A stretch of DNA of 64,000 nucleotides, taken from the NCBI RefSeq assembly GCF_003719305.1, contig NZ_RARC01000027.1, positions 28,936-92,935 of the forward strand, written 5' to 3'. A program made the position numbers and the translations under genes. Numbering within the stretch: the stretch's first letter is position 1; every line of letters starts with the position of its first letter. The DNA comes from Mycolicibacterium stellerae (lineage in GTDB: Bacteria; Actinomycetota; Actinomycetes; Mycobacteriales; Mycobacteriaceae). Of the stretch, positions 34,823 to 44,291 are shown piece after piece. Below the pieces are notes generated by a model. It worked only from the letters and a program-made list of their open reading frames with translations. It made no database searches and was not told the DNA's origin.

Positions 34823-35490
34823 GACGTCAACGCTACCCGCAGCCGGCCCTCCAGCGCGTCGCACACAGCGGCCGTGACGCGGTCGACGACGTCGTCGACG
34901 CCGACGTGGCGGCCGAGTTCGGCTGTCAGCGAAGTGACCCCGGCGTCGGCGATACCGCACGGCACGATCGCGGAGAACGCGCTCAGGTCGCAGTCGCAGT
35001 TCAACGCGAAGCCGTGCAGGGTGGTCGCCCGCGACACCCGGACCCCGATCGCGCCGACCTTGCGGGCCGGGCCCCTGTCGTCCGCAGGCACCCACACACC
35101 CGACCGGCCGGCGACGCGCACGGTTTCCAGCCCCAGCTCGCCGCACACATGGATCAACGACTCTTCAAGGCGCCGAACGAAATTAACCACATCGAGCGGT
35201 TCAGCCAGACCGATAATCGGATATCCGACCAGCTGACCGGGGCCGTGCCAGGTGATCTTGCCGCCCCGGTCGGTGTCGATGACGGCAGTTCCGTCGGCCG
35301 GGCGCTCCTCGGGCAGCGTGCGGCGCCCCGCGGTGAAGACCGACGGGTGCTCGAGCAGCAGCAGCGTGTCGGGTCCGCCTGCGACGCGCGCGTCGGCCAA
35401 CTCCTGCTGCAGAATCCAGGCGTCCTGGTAGTCGACGGTGCCCAACGGCCGAACGTCGATCGGTGTGGTCGCCGACCGGATAGAACTCAC
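34819..35490 (-). CDS. lipB: octanoyltransferase
   Basis: A 223-residue LipB that moves octanoyl from acyl carrier protein to the lipoyl domains of E2 subunits and GcvH. The catalytic dyad is Cys178 (VPCGI) and Lys144 (RKVGAIG); the RGGKITWHGPGQLVGYP motif near residue 80 is intact. It starts with GTG 35490, which overlaps the stop of the epimerase gene, and ends in an overlap with lipA. Operon order dlaT, epimerase, lipB, lipA puts the enzyme and its cofactor-makers together. Confidence 0.96.
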   Translation of the reverse strand: MSSIRSATTPIDVRPLGTVDYQDAWILQQELADARVAGGPDTLLLLEHPSVFTAGRRTLPEERPADGTAVIDTDRGGKITWHGPGQLVGYPIIGLAEPLDVVNFVRRLEESLIHVCGELGLETVRVAGRSGVWVPADDRGPARKVGAIGVRVSRATTLHGFALNCDCDLSAFSAIVPCGIADAGVTSLTAELGRHVGVDDVVDRVTAAVCDALEGRLRVALTS

Positions 35491-36389
35491 GATTCGACGG
35501 TACTCGTGACGTAGGCCAATGCCTCGCCGACGGTGTTGTGGCGGAACTCATAGCCCGCGCGTTCGAGCGCCGCGGGGATGGCGCGCTGCCCGCCAAGCAG
35601 CCCTTCCTCGGCGAATTCGCCCAGCAATGTCTTCAGGGCGAATCCCGGAACCAGAAGGGCTGTCGGCCGGTTCAGCGCACGGCCCATCGCCGTCGTGAAC
35701 TCGGAATTGGTCACCGGCGCAGGGCCGGTGAAGTTGACCGGGCCGGCGAGCTCGTCGTGAAAGATCGCGTACAGCAGCGCGCGGACCTGGTCTTCGAGGC
35801 TGATCCACGGCATGTACTGCCGGCCGCTGCCGAGCCGCCCGCCCAGACCCAGCGAGAACAGCGGTCGCAGCCGGCTCAGCATCCCGCCGCGCGGGGACAG
35901 AACCAGCCCGGTCCGGGCCAGCACGACGCGCACGCCCGCGTGCTGCGCCGGTGCCGTCGCAGCCTCCCAGTCGCGGCACAACTGGGCGAGAAACCCGCGC
36001 CCCTGAGGAGCCGTCTCGTCGGCGATCCGGTTGCCGGTGTCGCCGTAGTAGCCGACCGCGCTCGCGTTGATCAGCACACCGACCCCCGCCTCGGCCACCG
36101 CCGCGGACAGCACCTCTGTGGGGTCGATCCGGCTGTCGCGCAAGCTCTGCTTGAACGCGCCCGACCACCGTTTGGCGCCGACGTTGACGCCGCACATGTT
36201 GACGGCGGCGTCCACCCCGCGCAGCGCGCTCGCATCGAACTCCCCGGTGTCCGGATTCCAGAACAGCTCTTCGGAATTCGACGGTGCCCGGCGCACGATG
36301 CGCAACACCCGGTGGTCGGTGGCCCTCAGTGCATAAACCAGCGACGCGCCGATCAGTCCCGAGGACCCCGCAATCGCAACGGTGGCCAC
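35487..36389 (-). CDS. TIGR01777 family NAD(P)-binding epimerase-like protein
   Basis: A 300-residue short-chain dehydrogenase of the atypical/extended type (TIGR01777, YfcH-like), equivalent to M. tuberculosis Rv2216. The dinucleotide-binding motif is AIAGSSGLIGASL near the N terminus; SAVGYYGDTG stands at the place of the catalytic Tyr, and the C-terminal DUF1731 segment (FGEFAEEGLLGGQRAIPAAL-like) is present. No substrate is known. It lies inside the dlaT-lipB-lipA operon with overlapping ends, so a link with lipoylation is suggested by position only. Confidence 0.88.
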   Translation of the reverse strand: MATVAIAGSSGLIGASLVYALRATDHRVLRIVRRAPSNSEELFWNPDTGEFDASALRGVDAAVNMCGVNVGAKRWSGAFKQSLRDSRIDPTEVLSAAVAEAGVGVLINASAVGYYGDTGNRIADETAPQGRGFLAQLCRDWEAATAPAQHAGVRVVLARTGLVLSPRGGMLSRLRPLFSLGLGGRLGSGRQYMPWISLEDQVRALLYAIFHDELAGPVNFTGPAPVTNSEFTTAMGRALNRPTALLVPGFALKTLLGEFAEEGLLGGQRAIPAALERAGYEFRHNTVGEALAYVTSTVES

Positions 36390-36395
36390 GTGGCT

Positions 36396-38207
36396 CTACA
36401 GCCCCAGGTCCGCCTCGAAGGCGCCCTCTTCGAGCCTGCGCTTGATTGTGGTCAGGAAGCGACCAGCGTCCGCGCCGTCCACCAGGCGGTGGTCGTAGGT
36501 CAGCGGCAGATAGCAGACCGAGCGCACGCCGATCGACTCGTTGCCGCTCTTGTCGACCACCACACGGGGACGCTTGACGATCGCACCGGTGCCCAGCATC
36601 GCCGCCTGCGGCGGCACCAGGATCGGGGTGTCGAACAGCGCGCCCTGACTGCCGATGTTGGTGATCGTGAAGGTCCCGCCCGACAACTCGTCGGGCTTGA
36701 GGTTGCCCGACCGCGCCCGCGCCGCGATGTCGGCGATGGCCCGCGCCAGACCTCCCAGCGACAGGTCGCCCGCGTTGTGAATGACCGGCGAGAGCAGGCC
36801 CTGCTCGGTATCCACCGCGAAACCGAGGTGCTCGGCGTCGTAGTAGGTGATCTCCTTGGTGTCCTCGTTGTAGCTGGCGTTGACGTTCGGGTGCGCCTTG
36901 AGCGCGTCGACGACGGCAACGGCGAAGAACGGCAAGAACGTCAGGTTCACACCCTCACGTTCGGCGAAGCTGGCCTTCGCCCGCGCCCGCAGCGACACGA
37001 TCTTGGTCATGTCGACCTCGTGGGTCTGCGTCAACTGCGCTGTGGCTTGCAGCGATTCGCGTGTCTTCTTCGCAGTGATCTGCCGGATGCGGTTGGCCTT
37101 CTGGGTGGTGCCGCGCAGATGCGCCAGCGCTGAGGCGGGCTCAGCCTTCGCGGCGGGCGCCTGCGCCTCCTTCTTGGCGGCGGGGGCCTCCTGTGCCGGT
37201 GCCTTCTTGGCTTCGGCCGCGGCCAGCACATCCTGCTTGCGGATGCGCCCGCCGACGCCGCTGCCGGTCACCGCCGCGAGGTCGATGTCGTTCTCGCTGG
37301 CCAGTTTCCGCACCAGCGGTGTCACGTACGGCGCGCCGTCACCTGACGGTTCCGAAGCCGCTTCCGGCTCAGGTTTGGGCTCCGGTTTCGGCTCGGTCTT
37401 CGGTTCCGGCTTGGCTTCTTCCTTGGGTTCGGGCTTCGCCTCTTCCTTGGGTTCCGGCTCGGGTTCCGGCTCGGGCTCGGGCTCGGGCTCGGGTTCCGGT
37501 TCGGCCTCTTCCTTGGGCTCTTCCTTGGGTTCGGGCTCTTCGGCGGGCGCCGCCCCGGCGTCGCCGATCTTGCCGAGTTCGCCACCGACGGCGACGGTGT
37601 CGTCCTCCTCGGCGGTGATGCTGATCAGCGTGCCTGCCACCGGCGATGGGATCTCGGTGTCGACCTTGTCGGTGGACACCTCCACCAACGGGTCGTCAAC
37701 CTCGACGCTGTCGCCGACTTCCTTCAGCCAACGCGTGACGGTGCCCTCGGTGACCGACTCGCCCAGCTCGGGCATCAGCACCGGGGTGGCGTCGCCGCCG
37801 CCTGACGAGGCTGCCGGCTTCTTCTCGGGTTCGGACTTCTCCTCGGGTTCGGCGGCGGCTTCGGGCTTTTCCTCCTCGGCGGCGGGCTCGGGCTCCTCAG
37901 CGGGCTCTTCCGCAGGCTCCTCGGCGGGTTCCTCGGACTTCGGCTCCTCGCTACCCCCGTCGTCCTCGTCCTCGTCGCCGATCACGGCCAGCTCGCCGCC
38001 GACCTCGACGGTGTCGTCCTCTTGGGCCACGATCTTCTTCAACACGCCTGCCGCGGGGGACGGGATCTCGGTGTCGACCTTGTCCGTCGAGACCTCGAGC
38101 AATGGTTCGTCCAGCTCCACCGTGTCGCCCTCTTGCTTGAGCCACCGGGTGACGGTCCCCTCGGTGACGCTCTCGCCGAGTGCCGGCATCTGGACGGAAG
38201 TTGCCAT
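36396..38207 (-). CDS. dlaT: dihydrolipoamide acyltransferase E2 (DlaT/SucB)
   Basis: A 603-residue E2 core of the pyruvate (and, with other partners, 2-oxoglutarate or branched-chain) dehydrogenase complex; in M. tuberculosis DlaT also serves peroxynitrite reductase. It has two lipoyl domains (lipoyl-lysines Lys43 and Lys181 in STDKVDTEIPSP), a peripheral-subunit-binding domain at about 294-330 and the catalytic domain with TYDHRLVDGADAGRF. Between lipoyl domain 2 and the binding domain is an unusually long Pro/Glu/Lys linker (217-290) built from EP and KPEP repeats. The ATG at 38207 starts MATSVQMPALGESV. Confidence 0.96.
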   Translation of the reverse strand: MATSVQMPALGESVTEGTVTRWLKQEGDTVELDEPLLEVSTDKVDTEIPSPAAGVLKKIVAQEDDTVEVGGELAVIGDEDEDDGGSEEPKSEEPAEEPAEEPAEEPEPAAEEEKPEAAAEPEEKSEPEKKPAASSGGGDATPVLMPELGESVTEGTVTRWLKEVGDSVEVDDPLVEVSTDKVDTEIPSPVAGTLISITAEEDDTVAVGGELGKIGDAGAAPAEEPEPKEEPKEEAEPEPEPEPEPEPEPEPEPKEEAKPEPKEEAKPEPKTEPKPEPKPEPEAASEPSGDGAPYVTPLVRKLASENDIDLAAVTGSGVGGRIRKQDVLAAAEAKKAPAQEAPAAKKEAQAPAAKAEPASALAHLRGTTQKANRIRQITAKKTRESLQATAQLTQTHEVDMTKIVSLRARAKASFAEREGVNLTFLPFFAVAVVDALKAHPNVNASYNEDTKEITYYDAEHLGFAVDTEQGLLSPVIHNAGDLSLGGLARAIADIAARARSGNLKPDELSGGTFTITNIGSQGALFDTPILVPPQAAMLGTGAIVKRPRVVVDKSGNESIGVRSVCYLPLTYDHRLVDGADAGRFLTTIKRRLEEGAFEADLGL

Positions 38208-38365
38208 GTCTATTGACTCCCTCGAACGGTTGGTCGTCACGGGTCGAATGCCGGTTCCCATCCTGTCATGTCGAGCCCGACCGCTCGCCCCAGACCTGCA
38301 CAGCTGTTGCTCTGGCACTATCGATGGAGGTGGAGCGCGGAAGCTCCGGAAGGAGTACGGCCGTA

Positions 38366-38722
38366 TTGGGACTGTTCGACAGGTTTCGGCGTGCCGGGTC
38401 ACGGCGCGGCAGCGGCGGCAATGATCCCGCCGCCGACCTGGCATACCTGCGGGAGTGGGCCGCCCAGCGCGCAGGCGTCGAGGCGTTTATCGAGCCGAAG
38501 ACCACGGTCACCGAGGTCACCGTCGTGCTGGTGGCCGGCGACGGTGAATGGACGCGGCGTCGCGCAGGCGGCGATTCGGGCGCACGGCGGCTGAGCGATC
38601 GGCTGCAGATTCCGGTCTACGACGTGCAGAAGGTCGGCTACCCGCAACGCATGCGCGACTACGACGCCCGCCGCCGTATCGAACGGGAACGCGCCGCTCG
38701 GCGGGAGCTGGAAGACCGTTAG
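38366..38722 (+). CDS. conserved actinobacterial protein of unknown function
   Basis: A 118-residue basic protein, MGLFDRFRR at the N terminus and a charged helical C terminus (RRRIERERAARRELEDR). It has no known domain. A similar gene sits next to dlaT in other mycobacteria. TTG 38366 is preferred because GGAAGGAG ends 10 nt upstream; an ATG at 38324 is in frame but lacks a binding site. It is divergent from dlaT and stops 10 bp before ephD. Confidence 0.65.
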   Translation: MGLFDRFRRAGSRRGSGGNDPAADLAYLREWAAQRAGVEAFIEPKTTVTEVTVVLVAGDGEWTRRRAGGDSGARRLSDRLQIPVYDVQKVGYPQRMRDYDARRRIERERAARRELEDR

Positions 38723-38732
38723 GGTACGGGCC

Positions 38733-40496
38733 GTGCAGGACACAATCCGCGAGCGCTTCGTCGACAGCACCGGCGGTGTTCGCATCGCCACCTACGAGCA
38801 GGGCAACCCCGACGGGCCGACGCTGGTGATGGCGCACGGCTGGCCCGATTCCCACGTGTTGTGGGACGGGGTCGTCTCGCGGCTGGCCGACCGGTTCCGC
38901 ATCATCCGCTATGACAGCCGCGGCGTGGGCAAATCGTCTGTGCCCAAACCTGTTTCGGCATACAGAATCGCCCGGCTCGCCGATGATCTCGGTGCGGTGA
39001 TCGCGGCCGTCAGCCCCGGCGAGCCCGTACATCTGCTTGGCCACGACTGGGGTTCGGTGGCCGCGTGGGAGTACCTGGGCCGGCCGGGTGCCTGCGATCG
39101 GGTGGCCTCCTTCACCTCGGCGTCCGGGCCTGGCATCGCCCACTACGGCGGGTACATCTTCGACAGCCTCAAGCGGCCGTACCGGCCCGTGCAGTTCGGC
39201 AGGGCCGTCGACCGCCTTCTCCGGCTCGCGTACTGGTACCCGTTCGCGGCGCCGGTGGTCGCGCCTGCGGTCTTCAAGCGCCTGATGCGGCGCAGCGCCA
39301 ACAAGCTGTTGACCGACCGGGTGCCCGCCGACCAGCGTTACCGCAGCGAAACCGCGTGCGTCGACCTCGTCAACTCACTGAAAATCTATCGCGCGCTGGC
39401 GGTTTCGCCACCGACCGAGTTCCCCGCCGACCGCTACGTCAGCGTGCCCGTGCAGTTGATCGTCGGCGCCAAGGACCCGGTGGTCCGCCCGCACGGCTTC
39501 GACGACCTGTCGCGCTGGGTGCCGCGACTGTGGCGGCGCGATATCAACGCGGGCCACTGGTCGCCGATGTCGCATCCGCAGGTGCTGGCCGTGGGTGTCG
39601 CCGAGCTGGTCGACTTCCTCGAGGGCAAGCCCGCAAGTCGCGCATTGCTGCGCGCACAGGTCGGCCGCAAGCGCGACGACTTCGGCGACACGCTGGTGTC
39701 GGTCACCGGTGCGGGCAGCGGCATCGGCAGGGAGACCGCCTTGGCCTTCGCGCGCGCGGGCGCCGAACTGGTCATCAGCGACGTCGACGAGGCGACCGTC
39801 AAGGACACCGCCGCCCAGATCGTCGAGCGCGGCGGTGTCGCGCACCCGTACGTGCTCGACGTGTCCGACGCCGACGCCGTCGAGCGGTTCGCCGATCAGG
39901 TGTGCGCGGAACATGGCGTGCCGGACGTGGTGGTCAACAACGCAGGCATCGGTCAGGCCGGCGAGTTCCTGGACACGCCCGCCGACCAGTGGGAACGGGT
40001 GCTCGACGTCAACCTCGGCGGTGTCGTCAACGGCTGCAGGGCATTTGGGAAGCGCCTCGTTGCGCGCGGAACCGGCGGGTACATCGTCAACGTCGCCTCG
40101 ATGGCGTCGTACTCACCGTCGAAATCGTTGAACGCCTATTGCACGTCGAAGGCCGCGGTGTACATGTTCTCCGATTGCCTGCGTGCCGAACTCGACGCCG
40201 CAGGCATCGGGCTCACCACGGTCTGCCCAGGCACCATCGATACCAACATCGTGCACACCACTCGGTTCGACGCACCGGACCGCTCGGACGAGAGCGTCGA
40301 GATTCGACGGCGGCAACTGGAGCAGGGTTTCCGGCGTCGAAATTACGGCCCGGACAAGGCGGCAAAGGCGATCGTGTCGGCGGTCAGGAAGAACAAGCCG
40401 ATCCGGCCAATCACCCCGGAGGCCTACCTGCTCTACGGCACGGCCCGGGTGCTGCCGCAGGCGATGCGCAACGCGGCACGCGCAAAGATCGTCTAG
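38733..40496 (+). CDS. ephD: epoxide hydrolase / short-chain dehydrogenase fusion EphD
   Basis: A 587-residue fusion matching M. tuberculosis Rv2214c (EphD), involved in mycolic acid metabolism. Residues 1-300 are an alpha/beta-hydrolase with the nucleophile Asp105 (GHDWGS) and HGWPDS oxyanion motif. Residues 320-587 are a short-chain dehydrogenase with GAGSGIG, NNAGIG and the catalytic Y-C-T-S-K. GTG 38733 lies 7 nt after TAGGGT, so the message may be leaderless. It ends 1 bp before the convergent aminopeptidase gene. Confidence 0.93.
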   Translation: MQDTIRERFVDSTGGVRIATYEQGNPDGPTLVMAHGWPDSHVLWDGVVSRLADRFRIIRYDSRGVGKSSVPKPVSAYRIARLADDLGAVIAAVSPGEPVHLLGHDWGSVAAWEYLGRPGACDRVASFTSASGPGIAHYGGYIFDSLKRPYRPVQFGRAVDRLLRLAYWYPFAAPVVAPAVFKRLMRRSANKLLTDRVPADQRYRSETACVDLVNSLKIYRALAVSPPTEFPADRYVSVPVQLIVGAKDPVVRPHGFDDLSRWVPRLWRRDINAGHWSPMSHPQVLAVGVAELVDFLEGKPASRALLRAQVGRKRDDFGDTLVSVTGAGSGIGRETALAFARAGAELVISDVDEATVKDTAAQIVERGGVAHPYVLDVSDADAVERFADQVCAEHGVPDVVVNNAGIGQAGEFLDTPADQWERVLDVNLGGVVNGCRAFGKRLVARGTGGYIVNVASMASYSPSKSLNAYCTSKAAVYMFSDCLRAELDAAGIGLTTVCPGTIDTNIVHTTRFDAPDRSDESVEIRRRQLEQGFRRRNYGPDKAAKAIVSAVRKNKPIRPITPEAYLLYGTARVLPQAMRNAARAKIV

Positions 40497-40497
40497 C

Positions 40498-42024
40498 TCA
40501 GCCCTTCTGCGCGATGTCCTCAAGCACCGCGAACATGGTGCGGGTCGGCACCCCGGTGCCGCCCTTGCCGGTGTAACCCCATGGGCCGCCGCTGTTGTAG
40601 GCAGGCGCGGCGACGTCGATGTGCGCCCACGCAATGCCGTCGGCGACGAACTCGCGCAGGTAGGTGCCCGCCACTAGCATGCCCGCGTAGCGCGAGCCGC
40701 TGACGTTGGCCAGGTCGGCCACCGTCGACTTGAGGTCGTCCTTGAGTTCGTCGGGAAGCGGCATGGGCCAAGCGTTTTCGCCGACCTCCTGGGAAAGCGC
40801 CGCCACCCGGTCGCGGAATTCGTCGGAACCCATCACCCCGGGTGTGCGGGCCCCGAGCGCGACGGTCTGCGCACCGGTCAGCGTCGACGTCTCGATGAGG
40901 TAATCGGGATCGTCCTCGCAGGCCCGCACGATCGCGTCGGCGAGGATCAGGCGGCCCTCGGCGTCGGTGTTGAGCACCTCGACGGTGATTCCACCGTATT
41001 GGGTAAGCACGTCGCCCGGTCGCTGGGCGGTCGCCGACGGCATGTTCTCGGCCATCGGCACGGTGGCGATGACGTCGATGGGCAGCTTCTGTTTGGCCGC
41101 GAGCACCACCGTCGCGATGACGGCCGCCGCGCCGCCCATGTCGGACGTCATGTGGTGCATGTTGGCGGCAGGCTTGATGGAGATACCGCCGGTGTCGAAC
41201 GTGATGCCCTTGCCGACCAACGCGACCTTTTTCGACTTCTTGTTCTTCGCGCCACGGTGCGCCAGCCGTACCAGCCGCGGCGGGCGCGACGAGCCCTTTC
41301 CGACGCCGACCACGCCGCCGTAGCCCTCCTTGGCCAGCGTCTTGTCGTCGAGCACCTCGACGTCGAGACCGGCAGCTTCACCCAATGCCTTTGCGCGCTT
41401 GGCGAACTCGTCGGGAAAGAGATGCGACGGGGGAGTGTTGACCAGATCGCGGGCGGTGGCGACGGCGGTCGCGATGTTGGTGGCGCGCTGCGCTTGCGCC
41501 TTGGCCTTGCCCTTCGTGTCCGCCACCAGCGCGGTGATATCGCGCAGGCCCTTGTCCTTCGGCGCGGTCTTGTCGCTGCGGAAGTCGCTGAACCGATAGG
41601 CGCCGAGGATCAGCCCCTCGACGGCGGCCTCGAGGTCGATGTCCGACAGCGTGGTGATCGCCGCCTCGGTGCCGTTCAGAGACCTGGCTGCGACCCCGGC
41701 GGCGCGCCGGATCAGGTCGGACGGCCAGTCTTCACGCGGCTTGCCGAGACCGATCGCAATCACACTGCCCACCGGCAGCGACGGCGCGACCACCCGTGTC
41801 ACCTGGTCCGGGCCACCCTTGGCGCCCAGCGACTCGAGGGCGACCTCGATCTCGCCGACGGCCTCGGCGTCGAGGAACGGGTTCGCGACGACGGTAGCTC
41901 TGCCGTCGTCGTCGCCTCCGCTGACCACGGGCACGATCAGCACCGTTTTGTCGGCCTTGCGCTTGGGCAACGACGAGCTGACGGTGACGGCGGGGGCTTG
42001 ATAACCGGGATTTGCAGGGCTCAC
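40498..42024 (-). CDS. pepB: leucyl aminopeptidase (M17)
   Basis: A 508-residue cytosolic M17 metallo-aminopeptidase, matching M. tuberculosis Rv2213. The signature NTDAEGRLILADA and the metal-binding VGKGITFDTGGISIKP segment are intact, as is the MTSDMGGAAAV loop. It forms hexamers and removes N-terminal residues, and acts in glutathione or peptide turnover. It starts with GTG 42024. It is called pepA in some genomes and pepB in M. tuberculosis. Confidence 0.94.
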   Translation of the reverse strand: MSPANPGYQAPAVTVSSSLPKRKADKTVLIVPVVSGGDDDGRATVVANPFLDAEAVGEIEVALESLGAKGGPDQVTRVVAPSLPVGSVIAIGLGKPREDWPSDLIRRAAGVAARSLNGTEAAITTLSDIDLEAAVEGLILGAYRFSDFRSDKTAPKDKGLRDITALVADTKGKAKAQAQRATNIATAVATARDLVNTPPSHLFPDEFAKRAKALGEAAGLDVEVLDDKTLAKEGYGGVVGVGKGSSRPPRLVRLAHRGAKNKKSKKVALVGKGITFDTGGISIKPAANMHHMTSDMGGAAAVIATVVLAAKQKLPIDVIATVPMAENMPSATAQRPGDVLTQYGGITVEVLNTDAEGRLILADAIVRACEDDPDYLIETSTLTGAQTVALGARTPGVMGSDEFRDRVAALSQEVGENAWPMPLPDELKDDLKSTVADLANVSGSRYAGMLVAGTYLREFVADGIAWAHIDVAAPAYNSGGPWGYTGKGGTGVPTRTMFAVLEDIAQKG

Positions 42025-42042
42025 GGGGGTTGAGCCTATCGG

Positions 42043-43152
42043 TCAAGGGGGCAGGTACAGATCGTAGGCCGTGACGGGGGTGTCGAAACCCTTGAGCACC
42101 AACGGATCCTGGAGGATCGCGGCCGAGTCCGGCAGCTCGTCGCGAACGTCGGTGGAGATGAGGATCTGGCCGGGAGCGGCGGCAGCCACCAGGCGGGCCG
42201 CCAGGTTGACCGGCGTCCCGAAGTAGTCGCCGCCGATCGCAAGTACCGAGCCGTAACCCAGGCCGGCCCGCACCTGGAGTCCGGCCTCGCGTGCCCCCGG
42301 GTGTTCGACCAGGTCGAACGCGACTTTCACCAGCTTCTCCGGCGTCGAGCTCACCCACATCACCTCATCGCCGATGAACTTCACGACCCGTCCCCCGTCA
42401 GTGAGGACCACATCGCTGACGGCGGCGGCGAACTCCACGAGCAGGTCGGACAACTCGGTTGCGCTGAGCTGTTGGCTCAGCGCGGTGAAGCCGGTCAGGT
42501 CTGCGAACCCGATGCCGCAGACCACGCTCGCCGATGCATCGCGGATGACGCCCTCGAAGTAGGTGCGGGCGCTGACGGTGTGATGGCGGAAGACCGCGTC
42601 GATGAGCACCCCGAGGCGCGGGATGAACTCTCCGACCCGGCGATAGGTCATCGCTGTGGTGAGCTCGTCGGCGCTGTGCTCCATCTGGATGTCCGGCATT
42701 CCGAGGCGGATGGCGGTGGACCCGGCTTCCGCGAGCCGGGCCATCGACGCGCCGAGCACCCGCAGCAGCGTCATCGTCGGCTCATCGCCGACAGCCGACT
42801 TCATGGCCACCCATGACGCCAAACCGTCGACGTCGATCTGGCTGAAGACCGGTTCATCCGTGTCCGGTGCGCTCAGCCCCAGTGCATGCCAGGCGCGGAT
42901 GAGCTCCTCGACGGGCACGCCCAGCTCACCGGCGGCCTCGCGGAGCGTGAAGATCGGTTGGCCGGACCGTTGCAGAGCATCGCCCGCGAGGCCGAAAAGC
43001 CTGCCGCGGCGCTCGGCGTCCACCATCTCCTGGGCGGTGAAGCCGAGGCCGTCCAGGTATTCGATCAGCCCGGCACGCTCGCGCGCGTTGGCGATTCCGG
43101 CCGCCTCCAGCGCATCGAAATCGAGCACCCACCGGAGTCTGCCAGCAGCCAA
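42043..43152 (-). CDS. class III adenylate cyclase (Rv2212-like)
   Basis: About 369 residues. The N-terminal 190 residues are a helical regulatory region of the pH- and lipid-sensing type known from Rv2212; the C-terminal 180 residues are a class III cyclase homology domain with FADLTGFTALS (first metal Asp), GGRVVKFIGDEVMWV (second metal Asp) and GTPVNLAARLV (transition-state Asn and Arg). So all catalytic residues are kept and the enzyme should make cAMP. TTG 43152 is used as start; a GTG at 43128 is the alternative. It is divergent from gcvT. Confidence 0.9.
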   Translation of the reverse strand: MAAGRLRWVLDFDALEAAGIANARERAGLIEYLDGLGFTAQEMVDAERRGRLFGLAGDALQRSGQPIFTLREAAGELGVPVEELIRAWHALGLSAPDTDEPVFSQIDVDGLASWVAMKSAVGDEPTMTLLRVLGASMARLAEAGSTAIRLGMPDIQMEHSADELTTAMTYRRVGEFIPRLGVLIDAVFRHHTVSARTYFEGVIRDASASVVCGIGFADLTGFTALSQQLSATELSDLLVEFAAAVSDVVLTDGGRVVKFIGDEVMWVSSTPEKLVKVAFDLVEHPGAREAGLQVRAGLGYGSVLAIGGDYFGTPVNLAARLVAAAAPGQILISTDVRDELPDSAAILQDPLVLKGFDTPVTAYDLYLPP

Positions 43153-43174
43153 CGCCCGATTAGGGTTGAACCCC

Positions 43175-44269
43175 GTGAGCGAAATCCAGCATGGCCCGCT
43201 AGAGGAACGGCACCGTCAGCTCGGCGCCAGCTTCGCCGAGTTCTCCGGCTGGCTGATGCCTGTCGCCTATGAGGGCACCGTGGGCGAGCACACCGCAACG
43301 CGCGGCGCTGTCGGTCTGTTCGACGTCAGCCACCTCGGCAAGGCCGCGGTCCGCGGTCCCGGCGCGGCCGAATACGTCAACTCGACGCTCACCAACGACC
43401 TCGGCCGGATCGGTCCAGGCAAGGCGCAATACACGTTGTGCTGCACCGAATCCGGCGGTGTCATCGACGATCTGATCGCCTATTACGTCTCCGATGACGA
43501 GATTTTTCTCGTTCCCAATGCCGCCAACACCGCCGCCGTCGTCGCCGCGCTGCAGGACAAGGCGCCCGGCGGGTTGACCATCACCGACGAGCACCGGTCG
43601 CGCGCTGTCCTCGCGGTGCAGGGACCGAAATCGGCGGAGGTCGTCGGATCGCTGGGGTTGCCGACCGACATGGACTACATGGGGTATTCCGACGCCGACT
43701 TCAACGGCGTCGAGGTGCGGGTGTGCCGCACCGGCTACACCGGTGAGCACGGCTACGAACTTCTGCCTGCATGGGGTGACGCCCCTGTGGTGTTCGACGC
43801 ACTCGTCGACGCCGTATCCGGGGCGGGCGGTCAGCTGGCAGGCCTCGGCGCCCGGGACACGCTGCGCACCGAAATGGGCTATCCACTGCACGGCCACGAG
43901 CTGTCGCTGGAGATCTCGCCGTTGCAGGCACGGTGCGGCTGGGCCATCGGTTGGCGCAAGGATGCATTCTGGGGCCGCGACGCGCTGCTCGCCGAGAAGG
44001 AGGCGGGCCCGAAGCGACTGCTGCGCGGTCTGCGCGCCGTTGGCAGGGGAGTGCTGCGGCCCGAGCTGACGGTGCTCGACGGCTCCACTCCGGTCGGGGT
44101 GACGACATCGGGAACCTTCTCTCCGAGTTTGAAAGTCGGCATCGCGCTCGCGTTGCTCGACACCGATCACGACATCGCCGACGGGCAGCGGGTTGCGGTG
44201 GACGTACGCGGCCGCCAGGTCGAATGTGAAGTCGCCAAGCCGCCGTTTGTGGAGGCAAAAACCCGGTAG
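43175..44269 (+). CDS. gcvT: glycine cleavage system T protein (aminomethyltransferase)
   Basis: A 364-residue GcvT that moves the aminomethyl group of glycine from lipoyl-GcvH to tetrahydrofolate. Seen are GASFAEFSGWLMPVAYEG, HTATRGAVGLFDVSHLGK, GYTGEHGYEL and the catalytic Asp region GARDTLRTEMGYPLHGHEL. M. tuberculosis gcvT (Rv2211c) lies in the same place. GTG 43175 is 8 nt downstream of TAGGGT; no ribosome site is seen. Other glycine-cleavage genes are outside the window. Confidence 0.95.
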   Translation: MSEIQHGPLEERHRQLGASFAEFSGWLMPVAYEGTVGEHTATRGAVGLFDVSHLGKAAVRGPGAAEYVNSTLTNDLGRIGPGKAQYTLCCTESGGVIDDLIAYYVSDDEIFLVPNAANTAAVVAALQDKAPGGLTITDEHRSRAVLAVQGPKSAEVVGSLGLPTDMDYMGYSDADFNGVEVRVCRTGYTGEHGYELLPAWGDAPVVFDALVDAVSGAGGQLAGLGARDTLRTEMGYPLHGHELSLEISPLQARCGWAIGWRKDAFWGRDALLAEKEAGPKRLLRGLRAVGRGVLRPELTVLDGSTPVGVTTSGTFSPSLKVGIALALLDTDHDIADGQRVAVDVRGRQVECEVAKPPFVEAKTR

Positions 44270-44279
44270 CGGCCGGATA

Positions 44280-44285
44280 TACAAT
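44280..44285 (+). promoter_or_regulatory. -10 element of leaderless ilvE
   Basis: TATACAAT contains TACAAT at 44280-44285, six nt before the ilvE ATG at 44292. This near-perfect -10 puts the transcript start on the start codon; no Shine-Dalgarno is present. Confidence 0.65.
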
Positions 44286-44291
44286 CGCCCC

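Noticed and set aside
37440..37510. Short regular repeats that could be taken for a CRISPR array
   Set aside because: They are six- to twelve-base codon repeats of the DlaT linker, with no spacers and no cas genes nearby. No CRISPR array was seen anywhere in the window.
36880..38424. A 514-codon plus-strand open frame, Ser/Gly-rich
   Set aside because: It is antisense to dlaT and arises from the repeated Glu/Pro/Lys codons and lipoyl domains on the other strand; there is no family similarity or ribosome site.
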